Source: Epiperipatus broadwayi (Eukaryota > Onychophora > Udeonychophora > Euonychophora > Peripatidae). Taken from it: DNA of 64,000 nucleotides. Made by a program: the position numbers and the translations under genes. The notes below the pieces were generated by a model, which ran no database searches, was not told where the DNA came from, and worked only from the letters and a program-made list of their open reading frames with translations. Shown here one piece after another: positions 33,675 through 51,742 of this stretch. Numbering within the stretch: the stretch's first letter is position 1; each line of letters starts with the position of its first letter. Location of the stretch: NCBI GenBank assembly GCA_028023455.1, contig JAQFVV010000013.1, positions 7,408,411 through 7,472,410 of the forward strand, in the 5' to 3' direction.

Positions 33675-34340
33675 AGGACTCGCACTTTAAGATACGTTTT
33701 TTAAAAAAGAAAATTAATATTTGTAGACTCGCAGTTATTTGTAGATTTGCAGTTTTGCTTTATGATAATTTTTTAAAATTTATATAGTACTTTTAAGATG
33801 ACTTAATCTTTCATTTGTAAAATTGTCAATTTAATATTAGTTATGAATCAATCTGTAAAGTTCTTACCTTTTTGTTAATTGTACCTTGTTCTCTCTCTAT
33901 ATAATTTAGCTGTAATCTCTCCTACATTAAACCTCTCCTGAATAATTATTAGTTCTTAATTTCACGTCTATGCGGCAATATTTTATTTTCATTATTATAT
34001 TTTATACTTTCAGATACTAAATTATATGTCGATAATTTCCCCCCAGAATCGCAAATGCTTATGCTTATGCTATCTCTTTTAATAAAAGAAAACCCTCCTT
34101 ATTTTTCAGAGGGTAATTAACCTAGTAGTTTTTAAAAACAAATTTATTATTCTTAGTATAGCGGGTGCCTGCCAGTCTGGGGAAATAAAATCAGAATTTG
34201 ATAATTATTGTACAGTGTTATTTTCAAAAACTAAGTAAAAATCTATTTTCTTAGAAATGTGTTTTTTTTTTGGTTAATTAAATAATAGCGCTAACTTCTA
34301 AAATCTGCAAATACATTTATACGAATTAAATTAATATTAA

Positions 34341-35275
34341 TTTCTTGAAATCAATAGCCACCACTGACTTTATATATAATTATTCATGATGTATATATTA
34401 TTTTTAATCTTTTTTTTTGCCGCATATCACTATTTTGTGTCCTATTAATTTTTTTTCCATGATTTGTGGACTCGCAGTTTTTACTTATTAATTTTGTAGT
34501 GATATTTCTTGAAATCAATAGCCACCACTGACTTTATATATAATTATTCATGATGTATATATTATTTTTAATCTTTTTTTTTGCCGCATATCACTATTTT
34601 GTGTCCTATTAATTTTTTTTTCCATGATTTGTGGACTCGCAGTTTTTACTTATTAATTTTGTAGTGATATTTCTTGAAATCAATAGCCACCACTGACTTT
34701 ATATATAATTATTCATGATGTATATATTATTTTTAATCTTTTTTTTTGCCGCATATCACTATTTTGTGTCCTATTTTTCCATGATTTGTGGACTCGCAGT
34801 TTTTACTTATTAATTTTGTAGTGATATTTCTTGAAATCAATAGCCACCACTGACTTTATATATAATTATTCATGATGTATATATTATTTTTAATCTTTTT
34901 TTTTGCCGCATATCACTATTTTGTGTCCTATTAATTTTTTTTTCCATGATTTGTGGACTCGCAGTTTTTACTTATTAATTTTGTAGTGATATTTATCTTA
35001 CATTTTCATGTTTTGCGTCCAATTCTAGTTAATTATTCATGATGTATATATTATTTTTAATCTTTTTTTGCCGCATATCACTATTTTGTGTCCTATTTAT
35101 TAATTTTTTTTTTTCAGGATTTTTACTTATTAATTTTGTAGTGATATTTATCTTACATTTTCATGTGTTGTGTCCAATTTTAGTTAATTATTCATGATGT
35201 ATTATTTTTAATCTTTTTTTGCCGCATATCACTCTAATTTGTGTCCTATTTATTAATTTTACCATTTTTTTTTTT
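34341..35275. repeat. Tandem array, about 164-bp unit, four copies plus degenerate ends
   Basis: Units start at 34341, 34505, 34670 and 34828 (TTTCTTGAAATCAATAGCC). Two shorter, altered units follow at about 34990 and 35150. The last ends in the T-tract and CAG proposed as splice acceptor. Confidence 0.93.
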
Positions 35276-35279
35276 TCAG

Positions 35280-35378
35280 GATGGACGCCGCCGGCATTAT
35301 TCTGTACCACGTGTTTGTTTCCGGTTTGACCTCATGAGCCTGTACCACGTGCCTTCACCCAGCTTTTCGTTTCTATGA
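35280..35378 (+). CDS. Putative second exon of the Merlin transposase
   Basis: In frame with 33002 if spliced. It starts with an Arg-rich DGRRRHYS and has a GC content well above the intron. No homology recognised. Confidence 0.35.
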   Translation, partial: DGRRRHYSVPRVCFRFDLMSLYHVPSPSFSFL

Positions 35379-35524
35379 CAACATTGCCCTGAGGGCATAC
35401 TACTCTAATCTACCGATCTTTGACGTAACGTCATCACGTGATATGCCACAAAATTTTTGTGATTACATGTGTCGGCAAATCACTAGGTGACGTTATCTTA
35501 AAAATCGGGTGGTTAGAGTAGTAT

Positions 35525-35569
35525 GCCTTCAGGCAAATGACGTCATAGCAAGGTAAATACGTGACTACC
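35525..35569 (-). repeat. Merlin right terminal inverted repeat
   Basis: The minus strand reads GGTAGTCACGTATTTACC... to GCCTGAAGGC. Just inside it, 35506-35536 is the inverse of 35386-35417, so the right end can form a long hairpin. It contains TGACGTCA. Confidence 0.85.
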
Positions 35570-35609
35570 ATTTTTTTTATGGTGTTATGATTTTAGTTTA
35601 ACTGATATA
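35570..35609 (+). repeat. 3' LTR, 40-bp segment between the two nested elements
   Basis: It begins with the second ATTTTTTT target duplication of Merlin and ends with TTTAACTGATATA, the target duplication of PLE-B. The 5' LTR reads continuously through this position at about 24721-24765. Confidence 0.85.
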
Positions 35610-35757
35610 TCCATTTACTTCTGTTTCTAATCACGACTCAATCCTTTTTTCTTTTCAAAAATATACAGTACATATAGCCATATAATTCTATAATTAAAAA
35701 TCACTTCTTTTCTTTTCAAAAACTTTATTTGATGTATATATATATATCCACTTATTT

Positions 35758-35798
35758 CCAACGTTTCGACTATCTTTACTCTATAGTCATTTTCAAGG
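35758..35798 (-). ncRNA. PLE-B terminal hammerhead-like motif, left arm
   Basis: The inverse of the motif at 38512-38552. It has the same stem GACTAT/ATAGTC followed by GAAACG. Confidence 0.4.
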
Positions 35799-36100
35799 AT
35801 CTAGAAAAAACATTACATTATAAACAAACTTCATATAATAAAAACAAAAATAATCAAAAACAATATAAAGCATATAAACCCCATAAAATTTAAAAATAAA
35901 TAAAATACATTAAAATCAATTAAATTAAAAACACAAAACATACACCACACTTACTTGACTCCCTTCTCAAAAAACTTTCCCTTTTTTACATTTTTTTTAT
36001 CCAAAAAACCAATTGTTACAATAAAAAAACTTATTTCCTTTTTCTTTCTTATATACTTCAAAAATGAATTTATTTCCAAAAATAATTCTTTATTCATGTC

Positions 36101-36535
36101 TTATCCAATTCTATTTAAAACAGGTTTATATCTTTTTATATATAAACTCTCTTTTACCATTCTTTCTTTATACAATCTAACCCCCTCCAACATTTTAATC
36201 TTAAAATCTATATGTCCCTCTTCCGATCTATGTATATTTACATTAGAATTCCTATCTCTCAAATGCTGTTTCAATCTTGTCTCTAATTTGTTCTTTGTTG
36301 TACCAATATATGATACATCTTTATTATCTTTTTTACAATCCAAACATTCTATTTTATAAATACCATTCATGTTTTCAACATTCCTATTTTTTATCATATT
36401 ACCTAAATTACATTTCCTTTTATATACTGGTTTCAACAATAAACCACATTCCTTATCATATTTCTTATTCATATCCCTCATTATCTTTTTAATCTTAAAA
36501 AAAGTACTTTTTGACACTTTATACCCACTATACAT
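36101..36535 (-). pseudogene. PLE-B GIY-YIG endonuclease, long arm
   Basis: 144 codons with NGIYKIEC, SYIGTT, LETRLKQHLRD and a C-terminal ESLYIKRYKPVLNR, the order of GIY-YIG nucleases in Penelope elements. A CLDCKK cluster sits between GIY and YIG. Open throughout. It overlaps the end of the reverse transcriptase frame by 55 bases in the -1 frame. Confidence 0.8.
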
Positions 36536-37330
36536 AAATTCCTTCTTTTTTCTTTCTTTTTCCTCAATTTCCTCTCAATTTTGTCTATATTCTTTTTTCC
36601 ACATAATTTATTAATAATATTAATTGGATAATCATTTTTAACTGCCTCATTTTTTATACACTCCATTTCCTCCCTAAATAACCCCTCCTCTGAACATAGA
36701 TTAATTCCTCTAACTATTCTATTATTAACAATATTAATCCTATGTATGTATTCAATATCTGATTCCCAATTACTCAATAATCCATAAAAAGTATCTTTTC
36801 TAAAAATACTAGTCTCAATCCCTACTCTATAATTTTTTATAACTTTTTTAATTTTAACATCCATATAATTAATTGAATTATTTATTTCTTTTTCCATTGT
36901 AAATTTTATGTTTTCCTCAATTGAATTAATATATTTTAAAAAACATTCTGATTTCCTTTCATTCCCATTGAATACCAAAAAATAATCATCAATATATCTC
37001 ACATAAAATATAGGTTTGTATCTAGTATCACCAAAATATCTTTTTTCAAAAAAATCCATATATAATGATGCCAGTAAACCACTTAAACAGTTTCCCATAC
37101 TCAGACCTTTACACTGTTTATAATATTTCCCATTGTATACAAATATAACATCCTTACAGCATACACTCAACATGTCATATAATAAATGACTTTCTATTTT
37201 AATATTCTTATTACCATCCTTAATATACATTTCCATAATTACTTCAACCGCTTTATTTGGATCTATATTTGTATACATATTACACACATCTAATTTTACA
37301 AACCATATATTTTTTACATTATTGTTTTTT
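36481..37330 (-). pseudogene. PLE-B reverse transcriptase, long arm
   Basis: Motif A (KLDVCNMYTNI) lies near 37300. Motif B (QCKGLSMGNCLSGLLASLYMDF) and motif C (YVRYIDDYFLVF) follow in an open frame down to 36481. The palm/thumb block NIKFTMEKE, INYMDVKI and SIFRKDTFYG is characteristic of PLEs. The fingers and N-terminus upstream of motif A are missing, because the arm ends at the palindrome centre. The frame ends just after the start of the GIY-YIG frame, with a -1 shift between them. Confidence 0.8.
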
Positions 37331-37436
37331 TCTAAAAAAAACTTTTAATTCTTTTATAAATTCATATGAATTATTAACATTATTTCCTCTTTCTTTCTTT
37401 CCATATTTTTTTAAAACCTTAGTAAATAACCATTTT

Positions 37437-37832
37437 TCAATTAATTATATGGATGTTAAAATTAAAAAAGTTATAAAAAATTATAGAGTAGGGATTGAGA
37501 CTTGTGTTTTTAGAAAAGATACTTTTTATGGATTATAGAGTAATTGGGAATCAGATATTGAATACATACATAGGATTAATATTGTTAATAATAGAATAGT
37601 TAGAGGAATTAATCTATGTTCAGAGGAGGGGTTATTTAGGGAGGAAATGGAGTGTATAAAAAATGAGGCAATAAAAAATGATTATCCAATTAAGATTATT
37701 AATAAATTATGTGGAAAAAAGAATATAGACAAAATTGAGAGGAAATTGAGAAAAAAGAAAGAAAAAAGAAGGAATTTATGTATAGTGGGTATAAAGTGTC
37801 AAAAAGTACTTTTTTTAAGATTAAAAAGATAA
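37437..37832 (+). pseudogene. PLE-B reverse transcriptase, short arm
   Basis: It begins within the palm (INYMDVKIKKVIKNYRVGIET), contains a stop in place of Leu after DTFYG (37536-37538), and then reads open to 37832. It lacks motifs A-C, which exist only in the long arm. Confidence 0.75.
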
Positions 37833-38212
37833 TGAGGGATATGAATAAGAAATATGGTAAGGAATGTGGTTTATTGTTGAAACCAGTATATAAAAGGAAA
37901 TGTAATTTAGGTAATATGATAAGAAATAGGAATGTTGAAAACATGAATGGTATTTATAAAATAGAATGTTTGGATTGTAAAAAAGAGAATAAAGATGTAT
38001 CATATATTGGTACAACAAAGAACAAATTAGAGACAAGATTGAAACAGCATTTGAGAGATAGGAATTCTAATGTAAATATACATAGTAAGGAAGTTGGACA
38101 TACAGATTTTAAGATTAAAATGTTGGAGGGGGTTAGATTGTATAAAGAAAGAATGGTAAAAGAGAGTTTATATATAAAAAGATATAAACCTGTTTTAAAT
38201 AGAATTGGATAA
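37778..38212 (+). pseudogene. PLE-B GIY-YIG endonuclease, short arm
   Basis: Near-identical to the long-arm copy, 144 codons, open. It differs at a few residues (for example SKEVGHTDF versus RSEEGHIDF). The same -1 offset relative to the reverse transcriptase frame is kept. Confidence 0.8.
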
Positions 38213-38511
38213 GACATGAATAAAGAATTATTTTTGGAAATAAATTCATTTTTGAAGTATATAAGAAAGAAAAAGGAAATAAGTTTTTTTATTGTAACAA
38301 TTGGTTTTTTGGATAAAAAATGTAAAAAGGGAAAGTTTTTTGAGAAGGGAGTCAAGTAAGTGTGGTGTATGTTTTGTGTTTTTAATTTAATTGATTTTAA
38401 TGTATTTTATTTATTTTTAAATTTTATGGGGTTTATATGCTTTATATTGTTTTTGATTATTTTTGTTTTTATTATGTGAAGTTTGTTTATAATGTAATGT
38501 TTTTTCTAGAT

Positions 38512-38552
38512 CCTTGAAAATGACTATAGAGTAAAGATAGTCGAAACGTTGG
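38512..38552 (+). ncRNA. PLE-B terminal hammerhead-like motif, right arm
   Basis: CCTTGAAAAT, then stem GACTAT - nine-base loop - ATAGTC, then GAAACGTTGG. The GAAAC after a six-pair stem matches the second conserved strand of hammerhead ribozymes. The first strand reads TTGAAAA where CUGANGA is expected. Confidence 0.4.
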
Positions 38553-38629
38553 AAATAAATGGATATATATATATACATCAAATAAAGTTTTTGAAAAGAA
38601 AAGAAGTGATTTTTAATTATAGAATTATA

Positions 38630-40008
38630 TTTAACTGATATATTGTTATTATTTTGGTTTTTAATAATATTTTGTTATTATGGGATAAAACACGCACATA
38701 CATAATGATATTTTTATATGTGTATAATTGGGAGTGAATGTGAAATAATGAGTAGTATTAGAATATTAGATTATTTTGTTTCAAGTTCAGTATAGATTTC
38801 AGCGCTTGGAAGAGAGGGGGGAGAAAATAATTTAAAACTTGTTTCTAAAACTGGCTCTTTCAATTCTACTAACATTTTTTTTTATTCTATTTACATGTTG
38901 GATTTTTAAAGTATGTGTGCTAATGAGCAGATAATATTTTTTTTTAAATACTTTTCTCATGGAGTGAAAATCATGGTCAATGTGACATCCAACTTAATAC
39001 AAAATACATTTGAAGGGAAAGGGGGAGGAACGTGAAATTAATCTGAGGATTGTAATATAATCAATTATTATTGTTATTCATGTCAATTTTCATATTTATC
39101 TAGAAATTTTTATGTATATGTTAGAAATGTAGTAATAAATATTAGTTTGTTTTATTAAACGAGGCGTATATATTTCATTAAGTGTAGTCTTGGTTAAGTG
39201 TGATTATTCATCATCATCAAGGGTTGAATATTAGTTATTTAAGATATAAGTAAATATGCTAAAATTAAGCAATAATTAGGAATTTCTTTATAAAAATTAG
39301 TTTTATGTTTAGGCTTAGTCCTAGAGCTGTAATTGAAACCCTTGTCATTATCATTATTATCATCATCATCATCGTCATCAACGTTTTAATTAATGAGCTG
39401 TTTAACTGTTTAAAGGCCATAAATAAATATTGATTTTATAATATTTAGTGATCTCTTAGTATTATTATAACCACATCCCATCATCTATTTCATGCAAGGA
39501 TGAGTGAATTGCCATCCTAAATTAGTTATATATAATCTGAGCTAGTGAACTTATAAAAATATTGAAACACATTTGTTATGTTAAGATCTGAGAAATGATT
39601 TATGTTCAATGAACTCCACTGTGGTTTAAAGATGTTTTACTTTTACCTAACTATTAGTGCTTCTAGTGATATGGCTCAAAAAGCAAAATCTCTCATTTTT
39701 ATTAGAAATAAAGTACCAAAAAGGGATTCAAACTCGGTACATGTGAAAGGTTATCAGATATAACCGTGTCTAGATTCAGATAATCTAGTGGCGCCCTGCT
39801 AGACCATATTCACTTAGTATTTGTTTAAACATGCACTTAACATCAAACCAAGAAATGAAAGTGGATAAAACCTACAGTCTGTATACCTGAGTTATATTTT
39901 ATTGAAATTACTAGTGTACTCACTTCACGTGATTTCATATAATACTGATAATAGTTATTTGTTCTTCATTTAATTTTGTTACAATGGACTCCTTTTAATT
40001 AGGTTACA
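38630..40008 (+). repeat. 3' LTR, last segment
   Basis: It starts with the second TTTAACTGATATA and matches the 5' LTR to about 39950. The last 60 bases differ: they contain GTTACAATGGACTCC, like the LTR/primer-binding-site junction, before the final AGGTTACA. Confidence 0.85.
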
Positions 40009-42804
40009 ATATATAAAAGAAATAATAAAAGGTTGGTCTGTGCAAGTATATTTTCACTTCGTTTGCGCACGAAAGATGTTTTAAATTAAAAAAGATAAAT
40101 GGTGATAATACATTTTAAATGTACAATCATATACATTTAAAGTGAAATGCATATTTTTTTTTTTCAGTTTTAATAAATGTGTTATTTTTGATATGGAGAA
40201 AGGGATATAAAATTATACTGGGAAATTTAAATGTAAATAACCCAGCAACTAAATATGTTGTATTTTTAAATTATCAAATTTCGATGTAAATTTTTATTTT
40301 TGGATTATGTGTTGAAAGTAAATTTATGTACAAAATTTTTAAAATAATGTTAACCTTGTTACAACACATAATCTTTATAATTTTGTTGTTTTCTTTGTTA
40401 ATTATGGTTTTAATGACCGCAGGCAAGTCAGTGACTTTTCTCTTTTGTTATAATATTTTTAGAGAAAATTGTAAAAGCATATGAATAGTTAGTCATTCGG
40501 CTTGACACCTGCAGATTAAAAATTAATTAAAACATGGGATAGGAATGTAAATTGCTAATGGTCTAAAAGAAAATTCCTAAACAGATTTAAAAAGATAAAA
40601 AGAGTTTTAATTATACTAATTAAAAAAATCGAAATCAGCAATAGTTTGTAGTGGGGACCCTGTAATGAGGAGGATTTATGTGTGTGCTGATCAGGTGATA
40701 TAGGGGATTATTTAATTGATGCATTCAGTCAGTTGGATATTGAATTGAGTTGAGTTGAAGGACAGTGAGTTCAACGCGTGCAGTAAAAAAAAAAAAACTG
40801 ATTGACTTATTTTCGCCGATGATCAGTTAACGAAAAAATATATATTTGACAGTAAAAATTCAAAGTCAGTGCAAGCTGTAAGTATGCTTAATCCGAAGAA
40901 ATAAAAAAAAAAAGAAAACCTGCAAATAGAAATCTATAAAGGAATCAGGAAAGTGACCAGAAAAGTCTGCTGAAAGAAATAGATTTGATGGAAAAGTATT
41001 ATGAAAAATATCGCAAGTTATCTAAAGAATAAATATAATAATTTCAACAGGAAATCATCTTAACATGGATCCATTTGATAATAGGAAAACAAGACTGAAT
41101 GGTATTGCCTCAGTGAACATGGAGTAGAGAACCCGCTTCAGTCCATTCGCACTGCTCAAGACCTATGTAACCACCAAGTTATGTGACTCTCTGTCCATTC
41201 GCAAAAATGTAGCTGCCTATGAACTATTCTGCCTGCCATCCATAGAAGAGACCTCTTCAGTTGCCTGCTCAAGATGTATATATCTCCTTCAGAAGCCCTC
41301 AGCCCAGAAGAAAATGAAATCTATGGGAAGTAAAACCCTTTATAATTTTAAATATAATAATTTTTTTTTGTGTGTGATTCAAATATTTTTACAAATGATT
41401 TGTTTTCATTTTTATTATTATAGATATAATCAGATATTGAAAATTTATGTAATATTTTATATGTATCTGATCAATGATTTTTCTTCTTTTATTATTAATT
41501 CTATGCGTGATTCAATAGATTTTATTACCAAAATAAATTGTAGTATATTATGAATGTTTTAAAATAATGATTTAAGGAAGGTAGATTTCTCATCAAGTTA
41601 GATACACACAAGTGGGAGGCATTAGCCTGTTTGTCCATTTTAGTTTTATTTTATTACATAAATATCCGCTACGTGCAGGATAAATGTACAGTCAATAACT
41701 GTTCTTTCTTTAAGATATATATCGTATAAAGAAATGGGCCATTAAATCTACCTTTCCAGATATTTGAAAGGCTATGGAGTGAGTGCGTTCATTTATAAAT
41801 AACTCTATCTTTTTAATCCGCTACATGCAGGATTCAATACATTATAATCTACCGCAAATTTAATTTCGATTTGTATAAATTTATTCCATCTGCTACATGC
41901 AGGATAATAGTGATAGTAATAGTAAAAAAATAAGAGAATAAATAAGTCTATTAGTTCCTTGTTTGGACGATCCGCTACGGGCAGGATTGATTGAGGAACT
42001 CTCTTATTCAAATATAAATTGCGGTTGAATAATAACACCAAATAATAAATCTTTATTAGAGTAAGAAAAAGACAGAGGGTTATTTAATGAAACACGTATC
42101 TACCCTGGATCATTTGATTATTGAAATCACATATAGAATATATCCTATCAAATGCTGTAGAGTGTGCAAATGAAGATGAAACTTAGACCATCTTATCCCA
42201 TGGGGTAAATATTTAATGATTTTAACTTGGGGTTTTTGATTAAAATTTCATAGTGTGTTTTGTATTGATATATTTTTGTTATTTATTTGTAATATTGTAA
42301 AATTAAGGGCTAATTAAATGCGGAGATAAAATATTAAAATTTCAACGTTGTGCTGTGTAATTAGTTAAGATTTTGTCATTTATCCTCCTTTATTAGCTAA
42401 GCAACAAACCAATTTCCCGAGATAAAGAGTAGATGAGCTAGCCTGGGATCAATCTCTATCGGGACATAGAGTAATTCGTTAGAATATCCATCTTTCTAGT
42501 GATGTATTAAGTAAAGCATCTATATTAGTGATTTTATTAAGTCAAAAAAGGACTAACCCTTATCTAAGTTATGCAGTCATATCCCTCTGGGGAGGGAGAA
42601 ATCTTTTCTCAGAGGTGGCGCGTAAAGGTTTTGGTAAATCAGATCTTTCAAAGGTATGAGTGTAGTAATTTACTTTTATGATGCAATTCTAGAAAATAAT
42701 AAATGATGGTGTCTAACTGAATATCTACAATCGTTGCTCTGTTACATAACACGCATTCCATGCTCAATGTGTGTATATATACTTACAGGAGTAAACGGAC
42801 CGGT

Positions 42805-42806
<2 letters not shown>
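40009..42806. other. AT-rich region with an 18-bp motif cluster; no gene recognised
   Basis: A GC-richer patch at 41090-41310 has no ORF I recognise. At 41664-41987 an 18-bp sequence recurs four times. The region ends in CCGGTACA directly before a TA array (42807), the same configuration as the LTR ends at 10964 and 60629, but no matching start was identified. Confidence 0.4.
41664..41987. repeat. Four dispersed copies of an 18-bp motif
   Basis: ATCCGCTACGTGCAGGAT at 41664, with variants at 41816, 41888 and 41970, all in the same orientation and one or two bases different. Spacing is 152, 72 and 82 bp. ATCC...GGAT ends make each copy an imperfect dyad. Sequence between the copies is not repeated, so this is not an ordinary tandem array. 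Confidence 0.75.

Positions 42807-42847
<41 letters not shown>
42807..42847. repeat. TA microsatellite
   Basis: About 20 TA units following CCGGTACA. Confidence 0.95.

Positions 42848-51679
<8,832 letters not shown>

Positions 51680-51739
<60 letters not shown>
51680..51739. repeat. TA microsatellite
   Basis: About 30 TA units, directly before the start of the repeat at 51740 (TGTAATGG). Confidence 0.97.

Positions 51740-51742
<3 letters not shown>

Larger units (their letters stand above)
33003..35279 (+). other. Putative 3' intron of the Merlin transposase
   Basis: GTAAGT at 33003 follows the last conserved codons. At 35271-35279 a T-tract ends in CAG. Joining them keeps the frame open for 32 further codons to TGA at 35376-35378. 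Everything between is non-coding tandem repeat and AT-rich DNA. Inferred from splice signals and frame only. Confidence 0.45.
31566..35569 (+). mobile_element. Merlin-type DNA transposon with intact transposase
   Basis: A 4004-bp element with terminal inverted repeats of at least 45 bp (39 of 45 identical by hand count, starting GGTA), an 8-bp ATTTTTTT target duplication, and a transposase with an ISXO2/IS1595-like DDE domain. An 8-9 bp duplication and this transposase type define the Merlin superfamily. The 5' LTR of the host element gives the empty site. The transposase has no internal stop, so this copy could be active or only recently inactive. Two tandem arrays fill the region downstream of the ORF. 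Confidence 0.88.
35610..38629. mobile_element. Palindromic Penelope-like element (PLE-B) nested in the 3' LTR
   Basis: A 3020-bp insertion flanked by TTTAACTGATATA duplications (35597-35609 and 38630-38642). The left arm is a longer minus-strand copy (to about 37436). The right arm is a shorter plus-strand copy (about 37437-38629), joined 5' end to 5' end. The left arm also has about 75 extra terminal bases that the right arm lacks, as in PLE-A. Both arms encode a PLE reverse transcriptase and a GIY-YIG nuclease and end with a hammerhead-like motif. Its sequence is different from PLE-A, so it is another family. Confidence 0.9.
22940..40008 (+). mobile_element. Giant-LTR retrotransposon (LARD-like), 3' LTR split by two nested insertions
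   Basis: Long direct repeats at 22940-26167 and 29786-40008 (after removing the nested elements at 31566-35569 and 35610-38629) are LTRs of about 3.2 kb starting TGTGCCATTAC and ending GGTTACA. Between them lie a primer-binding site, a leader, one long ORF, an integrase C-terminal relic and a polypurine tract. Both outer flanks read ATATAT (22934-22939 and 40009-40014), consistent with a 4-6 bp target duplication, although the left one sits in a TA tract. Reverse transcriptase is missing, so the element would need enzymes in trans. Its size, long LTRs and poor coding content are those of large retrotransposon derivatives. Confidence 0.85.

Noticed and set aside
33065-35275. Regularly spaced repeats that might suggest a CRISPR array
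   Set aside because: The units are adjacent tandem copies with no unique spacers, in a eukaryotic transposon.
36277-36614. Hydrophobic plus-strand ORFs across PLE-B (also the mirror frames at 37699-38355)
   Set aside because: Antisense shadows of the PLE reverse transcriptase and nuclease frames, duplicated because the element is palindromic.
42800-42806. CCGGTACA before a TA array as the end of another LTR
   Set aside because: No matching start or internal signals were found between 40009 and 42806. Mentioned only as part of the TA-flank pattern.
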